From positions 62,001 through 126,000 of the forward strand of contig CAZSFD010000001.1 of the NCBI GenBank assembly GCA_964606085.1: DNA of 64,000 nucleotides, written 5' to 3'. This DNA is from CAIQJJ01 sp964606085. GTDB lineage: Bacteria; Chloroflexota; Anaerolineae; Anaerolineales; UBA4823. Shown here in pieces: positions 45,496 through 54,526 of the stretch. The stretch's first letter is position 1, and each line of letters starts with the position of its first letter. Below the pieces are notes generated by a model that saw nothing but the letters and a program-made list of their open reading frames with translations, did not search any database and was not told the origin of the DNA. The translations under genes and the position numbers were made by a program.

Positions 45496-47325
45496 ATGAA
45501 CGCCTTTATCGCCAAATTTCGGCTGCGCTCCTGGCAACCGTCACAAACGAATGGATGGGGCTGGTTTGGGGCCTTATGCGTGAGCAGCGCTCTGGGCTTT
45601 CTGTTGGTAGGGGTCGCCTACAACATCAGCAGAGCCGGCCACACAGGGGGAGATTGGCTTTTTTGGCCGGCGCAAATCCTTATCTATGCACCTATCGCCT
45701 TTCGCCTGGCTTCTGAAGAGCCAACCAGAAAAGAACGGGTAGGTCTTGTGCTGGTGTTTGGCTTGCTGGTTTACTTGCTGCGCATTCTTTACAGCCCCCT
45801 ACAATTCAAATTTGTAGATGAATTGCAACAATGGGAGAGCGCCAAGGGCCTACTCAATGCCGGGAAGCTCTTCCAGCCGAACCTGATTCTGCCGATCAGC
45901 CCGCTATATCCGGGTTTGCAAATCGTGACCGCCGCTTACAACCAGCTCAGCCAGTTGAACATTTTGCACAGCAGCATGGTTTTGATGGCGGTGGCGCGCC
46001 TGATCTTGATGGCAGCGTTATTCCTGCTCTACGAACAAATCAGTGGTTCACCGCGTATCGCCGGCCTTGCCATCCTGCTCTATACCACCAACCCACACTA
46101 CCAGGGCATTGCAGCCATGTATATCTACCAATCGTTGGCGGTGCCCTTATCAGTCATGGCGATCTGGTTTGTGGCGTGGAGTCATGATCAAAGCACGTCC
46201 AGGCGTCACGCGATGACGATATTGGCAATCCTGCTGCTAGGGGCCGTAGCTGTCACCCATCATGTGACCAGCTACGCGTTGGCCATCTTTCTTTTGGCAT
46301 GGACGTTCACAGCAGTATTTCTCAGGATATTTTCAAAAGCAACAGAGCCTATTCCATGGCTTGTCACCGCCAGCCTCATTGCCATCATCACCTGCTGGAT
46401 TTTCTTCGTCGCCACCCTCACTCTCGATTACTTGGGACCAACCCTGCTCAAAACCGTACAAGAGCTAATCCAAATCACGACCCGCGAGGCCCCCATTGCA
46501 GCGACCTTCCAGCCGCCGACAAATCCACTGCCTGAAAGATTACTCAGTTACGGCTCCATTCTTTTGTTAGGGGGAGGCCTGCTGCCTGGGCTATGGTACA
46601 TTTGGCGCAATCAACGAAGACGTGTCCTCGCTGTGACCATGGCCCTGGGCAGCCTGGGCTACTTCGCAGCCATTGCACTGCGCTTTTCATCCGAAGGCGC
46701 TGCCCTGACCGGGCGCTCGTGGACATTCGTCCTGATGCCGGTTGGCTTTGTCATTGCCGTTGGCGTGGTGGCCTATGGGCGGTTGCACGATGTACGCATG
46801 CGCCTGGCTTTTTCGGCGCTGGCTACGACGGTTTTCCTGGGAGGCATTGCGATGGGCTGGCCGCCCTATTGGGGACGCTTGCCTGGCCCCTTTATGGTGG
46901 CTGCCTACGAGCGCTCGATCAACTACCAGGGCATTGTCGCATCCGAATGGTTCCTGGAAGATCGCGGCCCGGCCAACCGCGTGGCCACAGACTTTATCAC
47001 CTATCACCTGCTCGGAGCCTACGGCGATCAGGCCCCCGATTTCAACATACCTGAAGCGTTCTACCCACCCGTCTATGATGCCACCGTGACTGATTACCTG
47101 TGGCAGCACGATACGGCCTACATCATGGTAGATCGACGCATCAGCACCGACAAGCCCAAAATGGGAACCTATTTCGATGATCGAGAACGCTCCCTGGATA
47201 CGTATATTGTCCCGATTCCCCTGCAATCCCTAGAAAAATTCGATTTCGTTCCCAATATCAACCGCATATTCGATTCGGGAGATATCGTGATTTATGATGT
47301 AAGGGATATTGTAAACAACCGTTAG
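45496..47325 (+). CDS. Multi-pass membrane glycosyltransferase-like protein
   Basis: The start at 45496 (MNAFIAKFRLRSW) is four bases after the previous stop; an in-frame ATG further upstream would overlap the GT2 gene by 65 bases. The 609-residue protein has about 11-12 helices and a C-terminal soluble part. An acidic FVDELQQW in the first large loop and the overall layout resemble GT-C enzymes (PMT/ArnT or O-antigen polymerase type), in which such an Asp/Glu is catalytic. A polymerase role is possible. Family not certain. Confidence 0.75.
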   Translation: MNAFIAKFRLRSWQPSQTNGWGWFGALCVSSALGFLLVGVAYNISRAGHTGGDWLFWPAQILIYAPIAFRLASEEPTRKERVGLVLVFGLLVYLLRILYSPLQFKFVDELQQWESAKGLLNAGKLFQPNLILPISPLYPGLQIVTAAYNQLSQLNILHSSMVLMAVARLILMAALFLLYEQISGSPRIAGLAILLYTTNPHYQGIAAMYIYQSLAVPLSVMAIWFVAWSHDQSTSRRHAMTILAILLLGAVAVTHHVTSYALAIFLLAWTFTAVFLRIFSKATEPIPWLVTASLIAIITCWIFFVATLTLDYLGPTLLKTVQELIQITTREAPIAATFQPPTNPLPERLLSYGSILLLGGGLLPGLWYIWRNQRRRVLAVTMALGSLGYFAAIALRFSSEGAALTGRSWTFVLMPVGFVIAVGVVAYGRLHDVRMRLAFSALATTVFLGGIAMGWPPYWGRLPGPFMVAAYERSINYQGIVASEWFLEDRGPANRVATDFITYHLLGAYGDQAPDFNIPEAFYPPVYDATVTDYLWQHDTAYIMVDRRISTDKPKMGTYFDDRERSLDTYIVPIPLQSLEKFDFVPNINRIFDSGDIVIYDVRDIVNNR

Positions 47326-47338
47326 AGGAGGGAAAAGC

Positions 47339-48220
47339 ATGACAGATCCTTTTATTACAATCATTGTGCCAACCTACAACGAAGGGCCATACCTGGCACA
47401 GTGCATTCAGTCACTTTTGCAACAAAGCTATCCAGCGTTTGAATTAATCATCAGCGATGATTGTTCAAGCGATGCTACGCAAGAGATTGTACAAAGCTTC
47501 AACGACCCACGCTTGATTTACCTGCGCAATGCCACGCGTTCGGGCGTCTCGATCACGCGCAACAATGCCATTCAACGTGCCCGTGGCGAATACATCTTCT
47601 TCACCGATGGTGACTGTCATGCCGACCCGCATTGGCTAGAATCGGGCCTGGAAGTGTTCCGCCAACACCCTGGGTGCGTGGGTGTCGAGGGCAAAATTTA
47701 TTACGTCAGGCCCGATTACATCCCCACCTATTCAGATCGAGTCGTCGAGAACTTAACCGGTGGGGAGTACATGAGTGCTTCGATTGCTTACCGGCGCGAC
47801 GTTCTGCTGAAAACCAGCCTTTTCGACCCGGTCCTGTATCGCCATCAAGACCTGGATATTGCCCTGCAAATGATGGAATTTGGCGAAATCATCTTCGCCC
47901 CCGAAATGGTCATTTTTCATGTATATAAAAAGTGGAATTTGCGTTCCTACTGGAATTACGCCATATCAGCGCGCTGTATTGTGTTATTGTATAAACGTCA
48001 CCGCCAGAAATTGCCTAAAGCCATGGTGCGTAACGGCATATATGCACCTGACAAGCTGCTCACCATGCTTTTCCCGCCCATCGTAGCGTTAATGTTGTTG
48101 GTGAAAAAATTTAAATCTGCCGACGATTTCAAACTCCTCCTGCTGATCTACCCTCGTATCGTGTACGAAAGGCTGCTGCTGTGGCAGACCTGTTGGCAGG
48201 AGCGAATTTTCCTCCTTTAG
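47339..48220 (+). CDS. GT2 glycosyltransferase
   Basis: A strong GAGGAGGG precedes the ATG. The 293-residue protein has IIVPTYNEGPYLAQCIQSLL, IISDDCSSDAT, GVSITRNNAIQRARGE and the DxD-like FFTDGDCHADPHW. The RHQDLDIALQMMEFG motif is the acceptor-site ED variant. One C-terminal hydrophobic segment (LFPPIVALMLLVKKF) may anchor it. Confidence 0.92.
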   Translation: MTDPFITIIVPTYNEGPYLAQCIQSLLQQSYPAFELIISDDCSSDATQEIVQSFNDPRLIYLRNATRSGVSITRNNAIQRARGEYIFFTDGDCHADPHWLESGLEVFRQHPGCVGVEGKIYYVRPDYIPTYSDRVVENLTGGEYMSASIAYRRDVLLKTSLFDPVLYRHQDLDIALQMMEFGEIIFAPEMVIFHVYKKWNLRSYWNYAISARCIVLLYKRHRQKLPKAMVRNGIYAPDKLLTMLFPPIVALMLLVKKFKSADDFKLLLLIYPRIVYERLLLWQTCWQERIFLL

Positions 48221-48223
48221 CCC

Positions 48224-49033
48224 ATGTATAAGTTTCGATCCAGTTTTGAAAAATGGACAGCGCCAATCATCGTCATTCTCCTGGCGCTGTTTACGTTATT
48301 GCTGCCAACGATCAATGAGGCGCTCGGAACGCGCTTGATCGACCGCAGTATTGTGTACTTTTTGGTGTTTTTTCTGCCAGGGTACGCCATCACCCTGGCA
48401 TTCTTTCCCAACGACACCCCCGGCCATGTGATCCAGGCTTTTCTCAGCCTGGGGCTAAGCCTCGTCATCACGATTATGGGCGGTCTGGTACTCAACCTTT
48501 TTCCCGAAGGACTGACCGCTCGTACCTGGGAAATGTGGTTCGCCAGCATTGGCCTGTTCTTCGGCGTCATCGCGCTGCTGCGTGTGATGGCTATTCGCCC
48601 TGCCGCTGAGCCAGCGCAAGTGCAGGTGCTGCCGCCTTTCGCCACGCCCACTGACTGGAAACAGATTGGCCTTTTTCTCATTGCCCTTATCGTTGTGGTC
48701 ATTACCATTCTCCAGGCCAGAACGTCCGAATTAAAAAATTTGGGGCCAGGGTTCACCCAATTATGGGTCACGCCATCAGACGATCCAACCCATCAACAAA
48801 TCAAAATCGGGATCAGAAATTTTGAAGGGCAACCTGTAACCTACCGGGTTGAAGTCATCCGCGATGATCAACAGGTTTACCAAACGGGTGCTATCACGCT
48901 GGCTCACCAGGAGCAATTTGTCATCCCGGTCGCTATGGTCATGGATGATAGGGAAGTGGTCGTCTTGCTCTACCGGCTCGATCAACCCGAGTTTGTTTAT
49001 CGCAGCGTGTTTCTCAACAAGTCCAAACCCTGA
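48224..49033 (+). CDS. DUF1616-like membrane protein
   Basis: The 269-residue protein has four helices (about 14-32, 43-62, 72-95, 105-123), a cytosolic linker, a fifth helix (about 148-165) and a C-terminal beta-sandwich (IGIRNFEGQPVTYRVEV, TLAHQEQFVIPVAMV). This matches the DUF1616 layout, common beside archaeal and Chloroflexota glycosylation genes. Function unknown; the soluble domain would be outside the membrane. Confidence 0.75.
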   Translation: MYKFRSSFEKWTAPIIVILLALFTLLLPTINEALGTRLIDRSIVYFLVFFLPGYAITLAFFPNDTPGHVIQAFLSLGLSLVITIMGGLVLNLFPEGLTARTWEMWFASIGLFFGVIALLRVMAIRPAAEPAQVQVLPPFATPTDWKQIGLFLIALIVVVITILQARTSELKNLGPGFTQLWVTPSDDPTHQQIKIGIRNFEGQPVTYRVEVIRDDQQVYQTGAITLAHQEQFVIPVAMVMDDREVVVLLYRLDQPEFVYRSVFLNKSKP

Positions 49034-49056
49034 GAGGCTATCTGAAAGGGCCAACC

Positions 49057-52000
49057 ATGTCAAAAATTTATTTCCAGACTTTAAGCCACAGGGCCGTACT
49101 CTGCCTGATACTGGCAAGCCTCGCCGTGGCGGGTTGGCCCAGCGCAGCCCGGTCGGCTGAGGCAGCCAAATCCTATTACGTGTCCAACAGTGGGTCAGAT
49201 TCAAATGACGGTCTGTCGCTCTCAACACCATTTCGCACCATACAAAGGTGCGCTGAGCTAGCCGCAGCAGGTGATACCTGCCTCATCCGTGGCGGCATCT
49301 ATCGCGAAACGATCACGCCGCTTCACGATGGCACCTCAGCCGCACCTATCACCTTTGCCGCCTACAACCACGAGGCCGTAACCATCAACGGCGCTGACGA
49401 AGTAAGCGGCTGGTCGCCGTCAGCAGGCCAGGTTTACCGCACGCACCTGACGTGGAATCTCAATCAGCGCACGTGGGGGCAAATCACCAACAACCAGGTT
49501 TTCGTAGATGGCGTGATGATGCCCGAAGCGCGTTGGCCCAATATCCCGGTTGCCCATACCACCCGCCTGAGCAATACCGATAAAGCACGCGCCGATTCAG
49601 CTACCCGGCACAGCAATTCATCCGCCACCTACAGCGACAACGCGTTGAATGGATTCTCTGAGAATTACTGGCAAGGAGCCAAGATCAACTTTGGCCCTGG
49701 CTACAGCACCGTTCACACCACCTGTGACGTGACCGCCTCCACACCTGGCGCAATCCGCTTGCAGTGCAACCCCGATCCGGGCGCGAGCAACAGCCGCACC
49801 ACCTGGAATCAAGAAGATTATTACCCCAGCACCGGTAACTATTATTATCTATGGGGCAAACAAAGTGAGCTAGATTCCCCTGGCGAGTGGTTTCTCGATG
49901 CCAGTGGCGAACTTTTTCTGTGGGCGCCTGATAGCGCCTCGCCAGCCGCCCATCGTGTAGAAGTCAAAAGACGCCTGTGGGCCTTTGACTTGAGCAGCAG
50001 AGCCTATATTCACCTGGAGGGCTTGCGCCTGTTCGCCGCCACGGTTAAAACCGACACATTCAGCCATCACCTGCGCCTGGAAAACTTGCACTTTCAATAC
50101 CTGTGGCACTTCCAAGAAATCCCGCCGCTTTTCATCACCGAAGGCACCAATGGCCTGGAAATCAATGGCGAACAAAACCTGATTGTAGATTGCGATTTCG
50201 CAGATACCGCCGGAGCGATGTTGGCGCTCAAAGGCTTTCAAAACGAAGCGCGCAACAACGTCATTTACAACGCCGCGTATATGGGACACGCCCCCGCCGT
50301 ATCGGGAAAGTCAACGCCGGTCAACCCGGGCGGCAGCGACAAAAATACCTTTCGCAGCAACACGGTTTTCGACACCGGCCACTACGAAGTAGATGCCTCC
50401 GCCGGACTAGACATCAAATTCAACGATCTCTACAATTCCCATCTGCAAATCATGGATTTGGGCAGTATCTACGGGCATGGCATAGATGGGCATCTGGCCG
50501 AGATCGCCTACAACCTGGTACACGACAACTGGGCCGAATATGACGAAAGCCTGAAGTATTACGGCGGCCACGGAATCTACCTCGACGACGACACCTACAA
50601 CTACAAGGTCTACCGCAATGTCATCTGGCACACCAGCGCGCCGGGCATCTTTCTGCACGGCGTCAATGGCACAACCTCCACGCTTGACCCAAAGCCGCCG
50701 TCCAGCACCACGCCATCGAATCGCTATATCTACAATAACACCGTTGAGGGCACCCTGGGGGCCAGGGCCAAAACCAATTACAACGGCCTGCCGCAAACCC
50801 TGGCGGGTTCCTACCTTCGCAATAACATCGCCGCCCAGGTTGATTTCGACGATCCCAACCTGATCGCCCAAGCCAATTACGTTGGCGATGGCATTTACAT
50901 CAACGGCGCCGAACACAATTACGCCCTGCGCAGCTACTCACCCGCCGTCAATGCCGGGTTAAACCTGGGTTCGCCCTATATGGATGCACCCATGCAGCCG
51001 GTGAGTACGCCCGACATCGGCGCATACGAATTTGGCCGCGCCGGTTTCGTGGCCGGTGCCACCCTGCGCCTGCCAGATTTGACCAACCTGACCTACGAAT
51101 GCGCGGCCAACGCCGGGCAGACCGCCGACTGCATCATCACGCAGTTGCCCATCGGGCGCAAACTGCCCGCCGATTTCCAAATCCGCGTGGGCGAAACGGG
51201 CCAGGCCGCGCAGACTTGCCTGACCCAATACGATTACACCAGCCATGGCGGCACGGGCATTTGCTCCGACCTTTCCACAACTTCACTCAGCGGGGAACAG
51301 GCCATTTGGATTCAATTCGGCGGCAGCGGCTGGATCAACACCGGGGCCACCGTAGACCTGGGCCCGCTGGCGGTTACGGCATTGAACCCATCGGGCGGGC
51401 CAGATTTTGGCAAGACCCTGGTCAGCATCAGCGGGCGTGGCTTCGCCGACGAAGAAAGCGGTTATGCCACCCCCCTGACGGTGAATAACCCCGCGGCAAA
51501 CGCGCTGTACAAATACCCGGTGCTGCTCACCTTCAACAGCGCCCAACGCATTCAGGCGGGCAAGCTGCGCCCCGATTGCGGCGACCTGCGCTTTTATGAT
51601 ACGTACGGCCTGCTCGATTACTGGCTGGAAGATGGCTGCAACACCGCAGCCACGCACGTATGGGTCAAAATGCCCTACCTGCCCGGTGGAAACAGCCAGA
51701 TTCTCATGCGCTACGGCCTGCCACAACTGACCAGCGCCAGCAATGGCCGGCGTACTTTCGTTTATTTCGACGGTTTCGACGATAACACCCTCGACACCAA
51801 CTACTGGTCGCTGGAAAATCTGGCGGGGGCTTCGGTCACACAAACCGGCGGTCAGCTTCGGCTGACCGGCTCAACCAGCAGCGCCAACCGCTATGCCACC
51901 TTTGGTTTCAACCTGTACACCAGCCGCATTGTCATCCCGACATCCTTCGCCCTGGATACCGATCTGACCCTTGCGGCCCCTTCATCGTCTGCCGTCTTCA

Positions 52001-52572
52001 AGGCTGGCGTTGGCTCTGAAGATTTGAGCTTGTTCGGCGGCGGCAATGACGCCTTCAAAGATATTGGCGCCTGGCAAAATGGCTGGGTCAGCTTCGGCAA
52101 AAGCACCATCCACACAGCACAGATCAACCGCCAAAAGATCAGTGTGGCCTACATAAAAACCGGTGACCGTTATAGCGTGCGCTGGTTCGAAAATGGCGAT
52201 CTGACCACCGTGCGCGCCCAACGCAGCAACCTGAGCAGCGCCAAAATCGGCTATTTTTTCTATGGGCCAGATCAGATTGCCAGCTTCGATGTGCGCTTCG
52301 ATAACGTGCGCATCCGCCCCTACACCTACCCCGAACCCACCGTCAGCCTGGGGGCAGAAACAGAAACGGGCCTCCAGGTGACCTTCGACGGCCTGCCCTG
52401 CACCACCGTACTGGTGCAACACGGCGGACGCCTGACCTGCTACACGCCCGCCCACGCCCCCGGCGCGGTAGATGTGACTGTGACCAACCCCGGCGGCGAG
52501 GCGTACACCTTCGCCCAGGGGTTTAGCTACTTCCAAACCTTCCCCGCCTTTTTGCCGCTCATAACCCGGTAA
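49057..52572 (+). CDS. Secreted right-handed beta-helix protein with split IPT/TIG domain
   Basis: The 1171-residue protein starts with a signal peptide (LCLILASLAVAGWPSAARS). YYVSNSGSDSNDGLSLSTPF opens a parallel beta-helix (about 40-670) of the polysaccharide lyase/epimerase type. From about 765 an IPT/TIG domain begins (ALNPSGGPDFGKTLVSISG), is interrupted by a DUF2341-like module (PVLLTFNSAQRIQ, YGLLDYWLEDG) and a lectin-like module, and resumes near 1108 (VTFDGLPCTTV, TPAHAPGAVDVTVTNPGG). The C-terminus is FPAFLPLITR. It may trim or bind the glycan made by its neighbours; no catalytic residues can be named. Confidence 0.85.
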   Translation: MSKIYFQTLSHRAVLCLILASLAVAGWPSAARSAEAAKSYYVSNSGSDSNDGLSLSTPFRTIQRCAELAAAGDTCLIRGGIYRETITPLHDGTSAAPITFAAYNHEAVTINGADEVSGWSPSAGQVYRTHLTWNLNQRTWGQITNNQVFVDGVMMPEARWPNIPVAHTTRLSNTDKARADSATRHSNSSATYSDNALNGFSENYWQGAKINFGPGYSTVHTTCDVTASTPGAIRLQCNPDPGASNSRTTWNQEDYYPSTGNYYYLWGKQSELDSPGEWFLDASGELFLWAPDSASPAAHRVEVKRRLWAFDLSSRAYIHLEGLRLFAATVKTDTFSHHLRLENLHFQYLWHFQEIPPLFITEGTNGLEINGEQNLIVDCDFADTAGAMLALKGFQNEARNNVIYNAAYMGHAPAVSGKSTPVNPGGSDKNTFRSNTVFDTGHYEVDASAGLDIKFNDLYNSHLQIMDLGSIYGHGIDGHLAEIAYNLVHDNWAEYDESLKYYGGHGIYLDDDTYNYKVYRNVIWHTSAPGIFLHGVNGTTSTLDPKPPSSTTPSNRYIYNNTVEGTLGARAKTNYNGLPQTLAGSYLRNNIAAQVDFDDPNLIAQANYVGDGIYINGAEHNYALRSYSPAVNAGLNLGSPYMDAPMQPVSTPDIGAYEFGRAGFVAGATLRLPDLTNLTYECAANAGQTADCIITQLPIGRKLPADFQIRVGETGQAAQTCLTQYDYTSHGGTGICSDLSTTSLSGEQAIWIQFGGSGWINTGATVDLGPLAVTALNPSGGPDFGKTLVSISGRGFADEESGYATPLTVNNPAANALYKYPVLLTFNSAQRIQAGKLRPDCGDLRFYDTYGLLDYWLEDGCNTAATHVWVKMPYLPGGNSQILMRYGLPQLTSASNGRRTFVYFDGFDDNTLDTNYWSLENLAGASVTQTGGQLRLTGSTSSANRYATFGFNLYTSRIVIPTSFALDTDLTLAAPSSSAVFKAGVGSEDLSLFGGGNDAFKDIGAWQNGWVSFGKSTIHTAQINRQKISVAYIKTGDRYSVRWFENGDLTTVRAQRSNLSSAKIGYFFYGPDQIASFDVRFDNVRIRPYTYPEPTVSLGAETETGLQVTFDGLPCTTVLVQHGGRLTCYTPAHAPGAVDVTVTNPGGEAYTFAQGFSYFQTFPAFLPLITR

Positions 52573-52608
52573 AACAATAGGGAGTGTTTCATTGGAGTTG
52601 AAAATGCT

Positions 52609-52652
52609 GGTTTCGACAAGCTCAACCAGCGTTGGTTGAGCTTGTCGAAACC
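52609..52652. repeat. Perfect GGTTTCGACA inverted repeat at the flippase start
   Basis: Left arm 52609-52628 (GGTTTCGACAAGCTCAACCA) and right arm 52633-52652 are exact complements around a 4-base loop. It is the same family as in the MutS-like gene and near 62 kb. It sits between the beta-helix gene and the flippase and could hinder or regulate read-through. Confidence 0.9.
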
Positions 52653-52698
52653 AATCCTCATCGCCAATGGAACAACGCCCAAACGAAAGAACATACTT

Positions 52699-54036
52699 GT
52701 GATCAAACGCATACCTTTGCTGCAAACTTTACTGTCGCGATGGCGCGAATCATCCTTCCGGGTGATCATCAGCAACGCCATCTCGATGATGGGCACCACC
52801 CTCGTCACCAGCGGATTGGGCTTCGTTTATTGGTGGGCGGCCGCCCGGCAATACTCCCCTGAAGTGGTCGGCTTTGCCAACGCATCCATCTCAGCGATGA
52901 TGTTGTTGGGGACGGTTGGCGTCTTGGGCTTTGGCACCTTGCTGATCGGCGAGCTTCCCCGCTGGCAGGGCCAGAAACTCTCGCTGATTGCCACGGCCTT
53001 GCTGGTGGTGGGCATCGTCGGTGGGATGTTGGGCGTGGGGTTTGCGCTCATTGCGCCGATCATCTCGCCCGAATTGGCCGAACTTTCGGCCAACGCGCCG
53101 AATATCTTCCTCTTTGCCCTGGGCGTGGCCGTGACTTCGATGGCGACGGTGGTCGATCAGGCCGCCATCGGCTTACTGCGCGGCGGTATGCAATTGCTCC
53201 GCAATAGCATTTTTGCTTTTGCCAAGCTCATCATTTTGCTGGCGATCAGCCTGTCTACGTCAAGCCAATATGGCCTGCTCATTTACGGCACATGGCTGGC
53301 GGGAAATGTGATCTCGGTTATGCCGCTCTTTGTGATGATCCTGGCAAAAGGAGAAACATTCAGCCTGGTTCAATTTCAGTGGCGCGTGCTCAAACACCTG
53401 GGGCGTTCAGCCATCGTCCACCACGCCCTGAATTTGTCGCTGCAATTTCCCACGCTTGTGCTGCCCGTGATGGTGACGGCGCTGCTTTCGGCACGCATGA
53501 ATGCCTATTTCTACGCCGCCTGGATGATCACCAGCTTTATTTTTGCCACCTCCATCGCCCTGACAACCGTGCTGTATGCGGTTGGCGCTGGAGACCCGGC
53601 GGCCTTAGCACAAAAAATCCGCCTGACGCTCAGGCTTTCGGCAGGGGTTTCTCTGGCGGCAGTGGCGGTGCTGCTAATCGGCGCTGAACAGATCTTGCAT
53701 TTGTTTGGCGAAGAATATGCTCAACAGGCCGGCTGGAGTCTGCGCCTGTTGGGGCTGGCAGCCTTCCCCCTGATCGTCAGAAATCATTACATGGCGATTT
53801 GCCGCATTCAAGGGCGTAAACTGGGCCAAACCGCGGCGATCATGTTTGTGGCGGGTCTGTTTGAATTAGGACTGGCCGGCGTCGGAGCGACGCTGAACGG
53901 GCTACTTGGTCTGTGTGCGGGATGGGCCATAGCCATTTTCATCGAGGCGCTGTTGATGCTGCGGGTTGTCTATCGAGCCGCCCGGCCGCCAATACAACCC
54001 CTGTCCATCGCAACCACAGCACCTCTTTTGCAGTAA
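52699..54036 (+). CDS. Polysaccharide flippase (Wzx/MATE-like)
   Basis: The start is uncertain. A GTG at 52699 (VIKRIPLLQTLLSRW) with GAAAGAA ahead is preferred over a TTG at 52636 that would translate the inverted repeat. The roughly 445-residue protein has about 12-14 helices and the polysaccharide-synthesis layout: FRVIISNAISMMGTT, GFVYWWAAARQYSPEVVGFANASI and a conserved GAEQILHLFGEEYAQQA loop. It should flip the lipid-linked glycan across the membrane. Confidence 0.88.
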   Translation: MIKRIPLLQTLLSRWRESSFRVIISNAISMMGTTLVTSGLGFVYWWAAARQYSPEVVGFANASISAMMLLGTVGVLGFGTLLIGELPRWQGQKLSLIATALLVVGIVGGMLGVGFALIAPIISPELAELSANAPNIFLFALGVAVTSMATVVDQAAIGLLRGGMQLLRNSIFAFAKLIILLAISLSTSSQYGLLIYGTWLAGNVISVMPLFVMILAKGETFSLVQFQWRVLKHLGRSAIVHHALNLSLQFPTLVLPVMVTALLSARMNAYFYAAWMITSFIFATSIALTTVLYAVGAGDPAALAQKIRLTLRLSAGVSLAAVAVLLIGAEQILHLFGEEYAQQAGWSLRLLGLAAFPLIVRNHYMAICRIQGRKLGQTAAIMFVAGLFELGLAGVGATLNGLLGLCAGWAIAIFIEALLMLRVVYRAARPPIQPLSIATTAPLLQ

Positions 54037-54109
54037 AATTGCGCCAGGTGGGACACGCTACATTCCACCAACACCAAACCAGTTATTTTCATAGAAAGGG
54101 AGACAATTG

Positions 54110-54526
54110 ATGGCAACCAAAACGATCCTCAGCGTCTTATCGGCCAGCGTGGGCAACCCGCTGCAATACACCTGTCCGGCAGATACCGGCCCGGCAGACG
54201 ATCTGATCCTGCTCTTTCAAAGCGACCCGGCACAGCAAGGGCTGGAAGTGGTCAAACTCTCCAGCGCCGGTCTGCCCCCCAAGACGTCAACCGGCAAGAA
54301 CATCACCTGGCAGGCCAATTTCGGCATCAAGAAGAAGAACAAAAATGAATATGTGGATGTGGCTTACGGCGTGATCGTCACGCCGCGTACAGGCTATCAG
54401 TATGTCTATTACGATGGCTCAACCGTGCGCACAGCCACCCTGGTCGCAGCGCCGCCTCAATACCCGGGCAAAATGGCGATCAACCTGGCAATTGGCGATC
54501 CCGGGGTTGGGATTAGCAGCAGCTAA
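54110..54526 (+). CDS. Small protein of unknown function
   Basis: A 138-residue protein with AAAGGGAGA ahead of its ATG. It is beta-rich and polar (TILSVLSASVGNPLQYTCPA, ITWQANFGIKKKNKNEYVDVAYGVIVTP), with no signal peptide or helix. I do not recognise it. It follows the flippase by 73 bp. Its last 14 bases overlap, on the opposite strand, the 3' end of the large cyclase gene. Confidence 0.7.
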   Translation: MATKTILSVLSASVGNPLQYTCPADTGPADDLILLFQSDPAQQGLEVVKLSSAGLPPKTSTGKNITWQANFGIKKKNKNEYVDVAYGVIVTPRTGYQYVYYDGSTVRTATLVAAPPQYPGKMAINLAIGDPGVGISSS

